Shown piece after piece: positions 11,991-24,400 of a DNA stretch of 64,000 nucleotides. The notes beneath the pieces are model-generated. The model was not told where the DNA came from, made no database searches, and saw nothing but the letters and a program-made list of their open reading frames with translations. Positions within the stretch are counted from its first letter, which is position 1, and every line of letters begins with the position of its first letter. The position numbers and the translations under genes are program-made. Source of the stretch: Rhynochetos jubatus (lineage: Eukaryota > Chordata > Aves > Eurypygiformes > Rhynochetidae); contig CM050650.1 of assembly GCA_027574665.1 (NCBI GenBank), forward strand, positions 54,729,304 to 54,793,303, written 5' to 3'.

Positions 11991-14900
11991 AAATAAACCC
12001 CCTCTCCGTTGCTCCTGAAAGACACATTGTAAATAGTCACTCAAAACCTTATAAGTTTTTAGCATGAGGGAGCCCATCAGGGTTAGGAGCTGCTCCTGTG
12101 GTGCTCTGGGTGTGATACTGGCGATGGGAGGTGGAAACATTAAGGCAGGAAAAGTTAGGAAATGAAAAGGAAAACAAATTAAAATCTTAGGCTATGAGAG
12201 AAAAATATAGTGAGTGGAGAGATGACAAAAATAATTAGTCAAGGGAGAGGACTGGAACAAAGAAGGAAAGAAGTGATAGAGTTGAGAGGGAGCAACAAAA
12301 ATGGATTGAAAACAAGGGAAGCCGAAGAGAAGTGCTGGAGGAAAGCAAGGCTGGTAGATATGCAGTCCTGTGTGCACATGTGATAGAGGAAGAAGGACGA
12401 TCTGAAACAAGGCTGAAAAATCACTAGAAAAGATAACAAATCTTAAAATCAGGCAATAAAAGAATAAATCCGATATGAAATAAAATATTAGCTGGGACAG
12501 GAAACAGCAAAAAAACTATCAAAGGACTCGCTCCCTCATTCCTACATCTGCCACCCCTGAAAAATTTACTAACAGCAATAATTAATGGATGTCTCCACAG
12601 CGCCAATCTTGCCTTGTCAAATTTGCTGTGGGTTCACGCGAGATCGTTTGCTGCTCCTCATTATTACTAGGACTGGCTGGGCAGCAACAATTAATTTCAA
12701 AACAAATTTTGAAACGTGTTCATTCTATATTGATTTGGAAACAAAATAGTTTGACTGTGTTTGATAATTGTCCTAATTGCATCTGGTTTTATGTCAAAAT
12801 TCTAGCTTGTGGATGGAAGAGTGGATGATGCATCCTGTTAAGAGTGAAAGACACTCAGGTGCCAGTCCTTGCTATCTGATACCATTTGGAGCTTTTTTAA
12901 TTATGTATTCATCAAAGCAGGGATGTGCTAAACACCTGGGAGTGGGAAACTGTTTCTCTTGTCTTTTTTTCTTTGATGAAACCAACAGGTTTCTGCACCT
13001 TGTTCAGTAAAACTTTTTTCTTTTTTCTAAGAATGCTCTGCCTACATCCGATTGATTTGCATAGGCCTCCGAAGATTTGTGAGAAAAACTGTGCTGTTTG
13101 CTGTCCTCCCTTCTCATCAGTTCAGCTTGTACCCTAGGAACAGAGCTGGTACCTCTCAACATTGAATTTATTCATTCAACATTGATGTTTAGCTCTGTGA
13201 ATATATCTGGTTGAGCCTTCAAGGCCACGATTATATCCATCTTGTGGAGATTTGCCTCAGTGCTTGTAATTATTGCAGGCACAGAAGAAAATACATATTT
13301 TTTTAATCAGTCCAGTGTTTCCTTCATTTTATGTGTCCTGTTGGCAACTAGTTAAGCTTTGATTATTTTAGGAGTTATGTAGTTTATCAGCTATTCACAT
13401 CTTAAGAAATCCAGTGCAATGTGAACATCTCTTGTGGGCAGTTTTTCACATCCTCTGGCTGTACAGGGTAGAAACACGACACGTTCCTTCAGCGTACGTA
13501 CGATCTTGCAGCAGCATCCATATGCCACCTCATTTCCTTGTTCATTCCAACAAAACCACCCTTTTGAGTGCGATTACTCAAGAGCATGCAAATGGCAACT
13601 TAAGGGACAGACCTCTACAGATGTCTGGGCAGGAGTAAACCTGTCCTCTGTGCTTGTGTAATGCTCTCCCATGTCCCATCTAGACTAGCTCGTACACTGC
13701 CTTTTCCAGAGGCAATGTACAGTGTATTAATGGTTACTTTGTCAAGTGCTTTTTTTTCCCCAATGGATGAGGACTGCAGGACTACTGTTAATTCAAGGTA
13801 ACTCCAAGTGACTAGTAATAGAAGTAATTCTGCCTTCTGGACACCGTTTTCCTCTACACCTGCAGCTCTTGGAGGCATTCCCATTCCATTCACATTCACT
13901 GCAATAGCAGAGACAAGAGCTCTCTAAAAATGATGTATAAAGCCTCTCTCTGTTTGTGGTAAACTTTTTCCTTTAATGCTGCTTGTTGCGTTCTCTAGTT
14001 CCACACACAGTCGGTGGAGTTGCCTGCTTGCTGCAGGCTGTGTTGTAGAGGTCGGTGTTGGCTCTTGCCGGCGGCCAGCTGGGATGGCTGAGGGCCCTGC
14101 TGCACTGGAGACGGCTGCAACAGCAGAATGGAGCAGTTTCTAGGAGAGAGCGATGCGCACGTGGATACATTCTAGGTGACTGGAGGCTAGCCTGGAAAAG
14201 GTTTCTACAAAAGAGAGAAATGCAAGGTGTTTTCTTGCCCTCTCCAAAACTAGGTTGAAGCAAGCCATGCTTTTAATGTATAATGACCTTCTGACTTCTT
14301 GTGCTGGATCTGAAAAAAGCTCCCATTTGGGCTTTTTTCTTGGCTACTGGTTGCATTGTCTGTTATAGTGATGAGGTAATGTGTTTATACCGCAGCCTGG
14401 TTTGACTCCTTTTTGGCCCCATACTCTGGGTTTTGTCCTTGCTTTTGTCATTTATCCACCCAAGTTTACAAATCAGTTTCTTTGGGATATAGAGGGGAAT
14501 TTTGAGGTTTAAGTGGCAGTTATCTGCTTAGCTACCATCAAGATTTTGTAGGACATAGGCACTGACCTGGGCTCTGGACTTTTCAAGACAAGACCCTGTT
14601 TTCTGTCCTGGTTTCTGTGACCTGTGCTCACATCTTCATGCTGAAGGGCAGGCATTTCAGCCTGCTGTCTGAGTGACATCGCATGCAAATCCTTCCCACC
14701 ACTGCCTGGCTGCACTAAGAATTGTGTCGTCTTGGATTTTACAGACTTCAGTTTCAAAAGGGCTTAATATGACCATCTAGTCTGACCTCCTATACTTCAG
14801 GCTCACTCCTGTAGATGAGGTCATGAAATAATATAAATGAGTTTAAAAGAAACCAAGAGTAAAATTGAAATTATTTGCATTTTGCCTGTGCTTATTTTGT

Positions 14901-16325
14901 GGATCTTTGCCTCTTCTATCAATCAAAAAGAGATTACACTTCCTCACTTGCTTAATACTTGGTTAAATATTATACAGTCCATTGGCTCTGGCTAAATGTG
15001 CCCCCAATTACGTGGGACTTCTACTAATACTACTCCAGTTAAGCATTAGTCATTGGAGTAAATCAGGCATCCCAGTAAAGTGGCCTTCGGCTGAAGTTAG
15101 GTGAAGTGTAGTCACGGCCTTAAGGGTATGTGGCTTGATTGCTTACAGCTTTGCATTTTTCTCTCTAAGTGTCATTGTTCTAAATGAAAAATGTCTGTCT
15201 TTTTTTCTGTAGGTCCTTTCAATTCATAATAAAGGAACTAAAGTATTTCTTCAAGCCTCCTTGAGGGAATTCTAGTTTTACTGGGTTTTTTAAAAGGGAA
15301 ATAAATGGGAAAACAGGGAGTATTCTTGTATTTCTTCTTGCTTACCAAAATCTAACAATGCCTGAACTCAGCAGTCAGAGTATATTCAGGGATCAGTGAA
15401 GCAGAAAGTATTCAAGTTTGTGGAATAATAGCCCTATAAAATCCGGAGTGCTAAATATTGAATGCTTAGCTGAATGAAACCTCTAGACCTAGAGGGTGGG
15501 ACATTAGCCAGACTTCCCAAAGGAAACGAAATGAAAGGGAAATGAAGCTTGTGCAGCCATGCTATCTTTCTAGGCTGTCTATCCCTCCTCCCCCAGGAGT
15601 AACTTTCAAGCCCACTGGTCACTTGAGCAAAGCCAGGTGGAGGCACGGCGTTTCAAAAGGCAGGGAATTGTTCCAAGTTTGGTGAAGGTGGTTGGTCATA
15701 GGGAAGGAACAAAATGGCTCTGCAGGAGCTCAGCAGCTTCCCTGTGCCGGGCTGAGGGCTCAAACCCCTTGCAGCAGGTCCTGCCCTTGGTTTGGCTGTC
15801 AGAGGGGAGCAGGATGAAGTGGGGGGATGTGGAGACTGGCAGGAGGGTGTGGGGAGGTTCCAGGGGGTCATGGTTATAGAGGACCGTGGGCTGGAGCTGG
15901 TGTCTGGGGCCAGGCGGTCACTAGGGCTGTAGACATTAACCGTGAGGAAACCAGCTTTGTTAATCTTGGGAATGGGACAACTGCTTGTCAGTGCTGTGTG
16001 AAGGGAGGGAGATGGGAATCGTCCTTTGCGTATTATGTAGATAATTTCAGTGCATGCTTCAACCCTCAGAAATGCAAAATAACACTTGGGTCCCCTCAGC
16101 CCCTTCCCCTGGTTCCACTAATGAAGTGCATGAGGGACAAAGAGGGCCAAGGCTGGGGGGGCATGGCCAGGACAGTGCAGGAGGCATCCCGAGAAGGCCT
16201 GGGTACCAAGGCTCTCCTGCACCTCAGTACGATGCTCCTCGGACACTGCCTGTGCTGTGCTGGCCCTGGCACCACCTGGTCCCACAGTCATGACCTGTAA
16301 CTGCCTCTGGGGTTTTGAAATATGT

Positions 16326-16402
16326 GGTTGGTTGGTTTGTTTGTTTGTTTTGTTGTTTGTTTGGTTTTTTTGGGGTTTTTGTTTTGTTTTGTGTTGTTTT
16401 TC
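16326..16402 (+). repeat. (GTTT)n-like low-complexity repeat
   Basis: G/T-only sequence built from GGTT, GTTT and GTTTT units. It accounts for the hydrophobic Phe/Leu/Val/Cys-rich frames that cross it, which should not be taken as membrane proteins. Confidence 0.9.
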
Positions 16403-16618
16403 CAGGAGTAGAAGTGGGATTGCTGCTGCTCAGCAGGAACAAGATGTCTTCCAATTACAGCTGCTCCTGCAGAAGCTCTGCCTGGTGCTATTTTGTTTAT
16501 CTTCCCTGTGAAGGTTGCGAGAAGGGAACCAAAAATACCAAGTGATGCCTGCTTTAAGGGATAATCTCTATTGTATCTACTCCTTTTGCATCAGAAATGT
16601 GCAAATAGAAAATGAAAG

Positions 16619-16649
16619 TCTTTTTTTTTTTTTTTTCCTTTTTTTTTTC
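16619..16649 (+). repeat. Poly(T)-rich run
   Basis: Two T runs interrupted by CC, ending TTCTTGCTGCAG. The end looks like a splice acceptor by chance. No downstream coding sequence was recognised. Confidence 0.85.
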
Positions 16650-17954
16650 TTGCTGCAGTACAGTTTCTCCCCTGCCTGGCATACTGATTTGCTGGAGAAT
16701 CCAGGCAGCAATTCAGTGGAAAAAATCATTAAGATTAAGCACAAGCAGGTCTTGTTCAGCATTATGTCATGACTGGATATGTATTACCCCTTAATTTCTT
16801 CCCCCCACCCTGATCTCAAAGCACTTTTTGTGTAAAACTGTCACATTTCAACAGTGTTTCTTCTTCTTTTCAACCTTTAGATGAGGAGGATGACTGAAAT
16901 AGAGCTCACAGATCAACTCTTGGATGTCTTGGAGATCTCCCTTGTCCTTGTGTGACATACAGTTCGTTCTTAGAGCATTTTTGCATCGTTGAGACAGCAT
17001 CTTACAGTGCTAGGATTTTCCAGTTGCAGGGCTTTTTCTTTTTTGTTTAGACTGAACTGTACAATGAGTTTTATTGCTTCTGCTAAGCCTTAAAATAATT
17101 AGGAAAGTGGTTTAGAAGTTGTGAGTTAAGTTAAAATTGAGGTTGTGCTCTTTTGTACTCTTATTTCTGAACCTGGGAGGTGCAGCCAAGATTGCCTCTG
17201 CTATGAAGAGAGCTATGAACACTTAAGAAATGTGCCATTCAGACAGAATTATAGAATGTTTGGGGAAGGATCTAAGGAAAATGGCAGATTTAACATAGAA
17301 CCCCAGAGGTGAGTTAATCCATAAAGATGTTGAAAATGCATTGTAGGAGAGATTTTAGTGCTTTTAGAAGACAACATTGGTGATGTGGAGCTTGGCCCAA
17401 AGCTCACCTAGCCTGGAGTCTGTTCCTAACAATGTCCATAGGTGAACAAATAAGGGAGAGCCTTCACAGATATGTGTGATACTTGATGCTCTCCCAGCCG
17501 TCACCTTTTTGCACTCAGACACTCCACGGCCAGATGTGGTCCTTGGGCCGTTCCCCTCTGTGACAATATATCCAGCCTTCCCCTGAAGCCACAGAAACTT
17601 GTATTATATGCAGTGCCCTTTGCTGAGGTTTTTCTGCTGCCATTTTTTCTGTTGTTTCGAACCTGGATGCTATGAGCTTCAGTTGGTGGCCCCCCGGTGT
17701 TGGTACGGCTAGAGAAGTGGACAGTCAGTCTCGATCCACCCTTCTTATGCCCAGCTACAGTTTTGTAGACTTTTTTTTGTACACTCAGAAGTCACCTCTT
17801 TAACAGACTGCTGTGTCCTACCTCACTGCTTTGCTCTCTGTACAGCAGCTTTCTCTACCATTGATCTTCTGTCCTGCCTTTCTCTGAACATTTGCCAGTT
17901 CTGCTATAAAGCTTTTGAGGGATTTTCTTGCTCAGTCACATATAATTCCTCTGT

Positions 17955-18470
17955 AATTCTTCATGGTTGGTGCTAGTCCTTACTACCCTGAATACCTTTT
18001 ATTCTTGGTAACATTCCTCACTTCACCCTTTTCTAAATTGCCTGTAAATACACTGAACGGCACTGGTCCCAGCACAGACCCTTCTAGAACTGTTGTTTTC
18101 TTTCCATTGAGAAAATGCTGCCTACTGTATTTCTCAACTGTGCCAGAACCTTCCATGGATGCTCGGTTTCTTCTGACCCTTTGGTAGACACTATTGAAAA
18201 ATCAAGACAGTCTGTGTCAACCAGATCACCCTTATCCACGGGTATGCAGCTTTCCAGTGAGAGCAAGGCGGACTTTGCCATTATAAAAGCTATACTAACT
18301 CTTCCTGGCATGATCATCCCAATCAGATTGTACTTCTCCAGATGCCCACTAATTTTAGTCTTTATCACAACTTCCCCTAATTGTCCTGGTTCAAAGGTCA
18401 GGCTACCTTTTCCCTTCTCTTTTCTAAAAATTGGTGTCACTTGTACATGTAGCTGTGACTGAATGGTGCA
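17955..18470 (-). mobile_element. Fossil L3/CR1-like LINE reverse-transcriptase fragment
   Basis: Read on the minus strand, the frame 18479-18084 gives VTPIFRKEKGKGSLTFEPGQ, then HLEKYNLIGMI and VDKGDLVDTDCLDFSIVSTK. These follow in order the RT landmarks of amniote L3/CR1-type LINEs: a VTPIFKKG start to the fingers region, an H(I/L)-K-NLLG segment, and a VDKGDPVD-IVYLDF block with the first catalytic Asp. The usual LDF-KAFD is eroded, and the frame breaks after KQQF near 18084, where homology weakens. The divergence points to an old insertion, unlike the younger CR1 copies. It could instead be another CR1-clade family. Confidence 0.7.
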
Positions 18471-21400
18471 ATGCATCATGAAGCTGAGGAGATGGTCTCC
18501 AGGAGCTCAGCACCCTGCTGGCATCCTGACCCTTCTCCAGCCAGTCTGCAAGGACGCATCACACTGTTCTCAGTGAAAAAACATGTGCTCAGAGGGAAGG
18601 GCTTTACAGGCGCATTGTGCAGCATCTTTTATCTTAAAGCATGGGCAGGAAGCATAGGCTGGGTGTTCACGTGGGAGGAGAGGTGTTCAGTCCCTCTGCG
18701 CTGCAGCTTCGTCTCTCCCTGCCTCTCTCCCCTGCATGTGCTGCGGGCGTAGTGGTATTTTCCTCGCTCACAGAGGTAGGGTTGGATAAACAGACTGCAA
18801 ACAGTGAGGACCTTATTTACTACTGGAATTGGCATCGTAGTAGAGCCAAAAATAGGTGGGAGAGTGTACATGGAGCGCCAGCGAAGCGTCGCTAACCTTG
18901 TGTGACGGAGCGAGGGCTAACGCGCAAGGAATGTGTTGCAGGGAGGGAGTCGGAAAGCCCTGGCTGAACGCAGCAGGGTCAGCCTCTCCTCTCGCAGAAG
19001 GCGCCTGTTTCCCTTGTCAAAACTTTGCCTTAGGCGCTACTTTTCAAACAGAGCAATTTTTGTCTGATGTATGTGAACTTTTGGGCCCTGCTTAGAACCG
19101 TAAACCCCTACCTTCAGACGTGTCAGTGGTCAGGAGTTCGTCATGGTCCGGAGATGAAGCTGGATGGCACAAGGAGCCAGGCCGAGTAGAACGTGGACCA
19201 GGAGTTCTGGACCATCACAGAGGTGCACGCTGGCCGCAAGCCTGTAAGCAGTAGTTAAAACTGGCTGGAGTACGGTTATTCCTTATGTGGAACTGCACCT
19301 CTGATTTAAACTTCCACGTGGGAACCACTTTCAGCGGGCAGTGATTTGCAGAAAAACCCCTCATTTTATTTCGTATTATGAAAGATCCTTCAGACCTTCT
19401 GGACGCTGGAGTGTGTGCTCTCCTACTTCCTGGATTGTGCATTAGTCCAGCCACACCTAACAGAGGCATTTGCATGAATAATTAACTGCCATTTCCTGCA
19501 AATCAAATTACTTTGAATTAGAATTTAAAATTACTTTACGATTACTGAACCATACTTGTTAGTGAGAGAGAGAGAGCAACGTTTTTACTGTGCCGAATTT
19601 AGAAAGGGGCACAGGCTCTTAACTCTTTCAAGAGAGCAATTATTTCTGAAACGCGTGTTTTGAGAAGCACAGTGTGTGCAGGGATCCAAACCATGTTTGC
19701 TTTACGCTGTAAATACTACTGGAGCTGGTGACGCTGCTCTCACAAGTGAGAAAAATTAATTTGGTGCTTAAACCTTATGAGTAGAAGAACATAAAATGTC
19801 CTGCATTAGCATCACATTTCAACAACGGATGTATGGGCTTCTGGACAGAGTTGTATTTTGTTTTTAAAGTATCCAGCGAGACTTTTCAGGGCTTTACGTG
19901 ATAGGCTGTATAACTGTATGCGCAACTGTGCGTATAGCGGTAAATTAAGGTGTTCCTATTATCACTTATAGAAACAATTTAAATTGTCAGTGGGAATGTT
20001 CCACTTATATTAGAGAATTATATTTCCCAAAAATACTCTGAAAATTTACAGACCCTGAATTTCCTCCTGTCTTGTGTCAGAGGATGATCAGAGAAATCAT
20101 CTATCTACCTGGAACACAACCAAATAATAAAAGGGGCTATGTGAAAGTGATGAAGCTAGGACATCATATTTTAAAGTTATGCTGTAGGGACTTTGGCTGG
20201 CATCAATACACTGAAGAAAATAAATGTGTTTGTGTTTCTTAGTTCCTGCAAACCAGATCTTGCATGTTTCTTAAATGACTTCCTGACTATCCAGCATGAT
20301 TTCAGAGAGTCAAAGCCTTATTATGAATGTCTGCTTGAAGAACATGGTGCCTTGTTAACCATTAATAGGAGTCAATGAAACCTGATTGATTCAGCGACAA
20401 GGAAATATTTGATGTTCAAGATAATAAAATATTACGAAAAGAGACGTTAATTTTCCTATCTGCTGCCTAGAAAAGGAATAATAAAAGAACAACTTGGTTT
20501 TCTGTGTAATATGAAAACATAATGGCACTGTGTAGCAGACTTGAACCGACAAGAGCAATGAAATGTAAAGTTAAGACTCTTACTACCTTTAATGTTGCTG
20601 TGGCTGGAGGTAGTGCAATGTACTAAGCAATAAAACTGTGGAAATAATGATACCAGTATAATTGTAAACTGAGGGGGAGCTGGAAAAAGGAGAGGGTGAC
20701 ATGTTTCTTGTCAGATTTATTGGCAAAATGTTAGACTAATCCCTCCTGAAACCAATAGAGGTCCCCAGATTAACAGTGACAGAATTTTACTTGCTTGCCT
20801 CATCTCACCCCAAATGTCACTGTTATTTTAGCCTATCGAGTTATAGAATGTTTTTAATGGGGTACTGATGACAGGACAGGCATTTCCTTAGTGCTGTCTT
20901 TCTTTTGCTCAGAGAAGGTCTGGCAAGCGATTCACCTCTGGGGAACCAGAGGTGCTTCTTGGGGGGCACCTGTGGTATGGGTGGTGGCTGCTGAAGGTGA
21001 GCTCCTCTGCCAGCACCCAGACAGCTGACTCTTGTGTCCTAATTGGAAGGGGATACTTGGGCTGCTAAAGAGCGTTTGGATGTGTGATGGAGGCTGAAAA
21101 GCAAAATGTGTTATGGACTTGGATGGCAGAGAATAAAAGGAGATGGGAGAAATGGGGGATTGAAGCAAGAAGAAGATGGAGAAGCAGGATAGGATGGGGG
21201 CATGGAGCAGATGAGCAGGCAGACAGTAAATGAGCAGAGAGCTGCTTGCTGCCAAGCAGCTCCCAGAAGACGACATGGGGGAAGAGAAAGTCATCTCTGG
21301 GAGGCTGAACTTACAGCCTTCCCCTGGGCTATGACTGCTGTTGTCAGCTTGTGTCAGTGTGTTGTCAGCATATCCCCAGAAAGGTCTGATACAAGTGTAA

Positions 21401-24400
21401 TGAACAGTGTGGAAAAGAAACATTTTCTCATGCCACCCACTAGCACAAGGAGCTCACCAACAAGAGGTTCATGGCAATACAATCCTCTACTGTCTGAAGG
21501 TAAGATTGACATATTTTCTGACATCTGTTACCTGCAGAAAGCACTGCCGTGGAAAGGACCTGGTTTTGAAGGAGGTGAGGATTTAACATCATCTCAAGTG
21601 TTTTGTGCCACCGTTGCCAGGATGCTGGAATAGCTGGACCATTGCTTGGATTTGTCAGCCTGGTGTTTGTTCAGAGGCTTGTCACACGGTTTTGCTGGAC
21701 AATTAGCTTCCTGAACCTTCTCTAATATGAATAATGCTGGGCAGAAAACAGGAGGGACAGTGCTGTACAATATGTTTAGTCTGTGAAATGGTTAACAGCA
21801 GAGCTCCTGTTGTGATTCAGCCATGCCAGTAGCATAATGCCAGCTTCTGTCCTCATCTGACACTTTCGCGCTGCTCGGAAGGAACCGCTGGGGAAATACG
21901 CTTTCACAGATTGTTAGTTGTACATTCACATCCCTCAGAGCCTTGTATAATAAGGTATTGGCTAAGGAAGGGGAAATATCTGAGTGCTGGTCACATCCCA
22001 GCTCTATTTTTGCTGTCAGCACAACCTCAAAGGCAGCTCGCGCTGGGTGTAAGGTAAAGCTGTTTAGGGGTCACCTCAATTAACAGTAGGGCTAGAACAG
22101 GGTCCCTGCCTGGCTTCATAGATAAAGCTCTGCTACATTTTCATTTACTGAGAAGAATCTGACTAAAAAGAGCAATTGGATTCTTAGGCTACAAAAATCG
22201 ACTGGCAAACTGCTAAAGCAGCATCCTCTGTGTGTGGGTACCTGATGGCAAAGCATGTTGCATGATGACAGACTACCTCATGGTTAGCAGGGGAGGTCTG
22301 TAGCACAGACAAAGCAGTAGATAGGTCCTAATTATTGTTTAATTTGGGAGCGAAATCAGGCTGTAAAGCAAACAGTTGCAGTCAATATTGAAAAATGAGC
22401 TTACTTATCTTTTTGGACACAGAAGATGCCCCAGCATTGATTAACTGTAACGAACTGCAGTGCACTGATTGCAAGGTAAGATATGATTGATCACCAGTGG
22501 GAAGACGCTGGGTTTTGGGGCAGCACCTAGGCGAGCTTTTAAAGAGCATCAACCATAAATGCAGAGCCATCCCAAACTGTATTTAACATGTGGTAACCAG
22601 GGACTCTTGTTGCTGGAAGATAATCTGGGAGCATCAGAGAGGGCAGCAGCCTGTTAGTGTATGTGTGACATGGCAAGGTGAGGCACAATGCCTGGATCTC
22701 TGAGTTTACTCAGCCATGGTGTGCATCATATTATTTAGAGATACCCAAACACAAATTTTAAAGTAAAAGCCTCTGTGAAGCCGGAGCCACCTCTTCCTTG
22801 TACCACTGGCTGCTGGCATAATTAATCTGTGGTGGGGCAAAAATTTGAATGTGAGATCCTCCAGATAACACTGATCATCATTTCCCTTCATGAACCTTTC
22901 CTCTGTTGTCAAGGACCACATTCCAGCTTCAGAAAGAATGAGAAAATTTTTTTTCAGTCAGAAAATAGACCTTTTCAAATGGCTGTCATGGCCTGAGCTT
23001 CTATATTGTTTTACTGAGACAACAAAGGGAAGAGTTTCACAGTAGGATGCAGAGTGGATTTTGCCTATGTAATTACAGTTTGAGCTTTTCAAAGAATTTA
23101 GATCCCAAAGATCCCAAGGAAAAATTTCAGCTGAGCCTATTTCCAAGTTCTGTATGCTTAAATAAGATCTAAGCACACTGAAGAAACCACATGTAAAGTC
23201 CACTGGTTGGGGGAGTAGCAAACCTCATACAGTTTAATTGTGCTGCATAGCTGTATTTTTCAAACAGTCCACCACTGATATCCAGTTTCACTTCAGAGAG
23301 TGACTGTCTGTAATGAAGTGTTAGCTTAGTAAAGTGAATTGTTTGAACAGTGCTGGGGTTTTGGACCATGTGTCATTGTGAGAAATGCTGCCTTTTTGCA
23401 GACCAGCCAGGGGAAGCTGTACCTTCTTTCTTCAGGAGGGAAGACAGTAAATGTTAATCACCCTTTGGCAGCCTGTCAGGTGGTGACTGCAACCTGAGAG
23501 AAGTGATTTGCTGATTAGCTGATGTGACAGGTTATGAGATAAATATTTACACACAGGGTAAAAGTAACAGTGGAGTTGGGTAAGAGATTCTGCATCTCCT
23601 GAAGCTGTAGATCAGTGATTTGGGGAACTTTGCCCTTAGGGAAAAGGGCAAAAATACCTTTGTCAGGTTCTTTGTGGTGGTCTGTTAAATTCTCTGTGTG
23701 CTTCGTATTGCTCTTTAAAAGGATATCCGCTTGATGGGAAGGATATCTGCAATGCTGGGACACTTAGCATGTGGCTTTTCAGCTACTGGGCCTCTGTGGT
23801 GCATGCCAACCTGACCACCCAGCTCTCAAAACCTCCCCGGATACCAAGATCCTTCAGGTTATCAGATATTCTAAAAATGTCTCCCACAGTGTCTGATCCT
23901 TAGTGATTTACCTGAGAGTGGGGTCAGCCTAGGTGCTGATCTGGAGGACTCTGTGTATGCATGGGCATGGCCATCTTCACTCCTCTGTTTCCCTTTGCAA
24001 GCAACAAATGTTGGGGCAAGGGAGAGGGAAATACTGGAATAGCACTGTCCTTGATGCAGCTGGACCAGAGTCACGATGATGTTTGGTCACTGATAAGAAG
24101 GGAGGAAGGGTTTTGCTTGGAGACATTTCTAGGGTGCTGCAAAGGCCCCTTAGGGAGAGCAAGGAAGGGGAGAGGCTCGCTGCTAGGCTAAGCAAGGAGC
24201 TTGTGTGACCAGTCCACTGTCCAAGCAACACTGCAGACAGCAAGGTAGCCCCTGTGAAAGAGAGAAGTTGGAGGGTGGTTGGAGCTACGGGTGGACAGAC
24301 CTAACCCATGGAAGAGAGGAAGCTGCAGATGCCCTCCACGGTAAGGACAGGGCTTCAGCCTTGTGATGGATTTCCTCAGGAGGCTGTAAGACAAACCCAT

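Larger units (their letters stand above)
10381..17954. other. Noncoding stretch with simple repeats
   Basis: No gene is recognised. It holds the simple repeats listed separately (11760-11814, 11961-11990, 16326-16402, 16619-16649). A short piece at about 14775-14800 (GACCATCTAGTCTGACCTCC) resembles the antisense 3' end of ancient L3/CR1-like LINEs seen across amniotes, but it is too short to be sure. Near 16880 a pyrimidine tract plus TTTAG precedes a short open frame; I could not match that frame to a protein. Confidence 0.5.

Noticed and set aside
16257-16511. Frames that look like a multi-spanning membrane protein
   Set aside because: The hydrophobic residues come from a G/T-only simple repeat.
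16880-16956. Acceptor-like TTTAG followed by the short frame MRRMTEIELTDQLLDVLEIS, vaguely like the acidic stretch of PPP1R14 proteins
   Set aside because: Only about 24 codons and no matching Lys/Arg-rich or C-terminal PPP1R14 motifs nearby. The resemblance is too weak to claim an exon of the expected neighbour.
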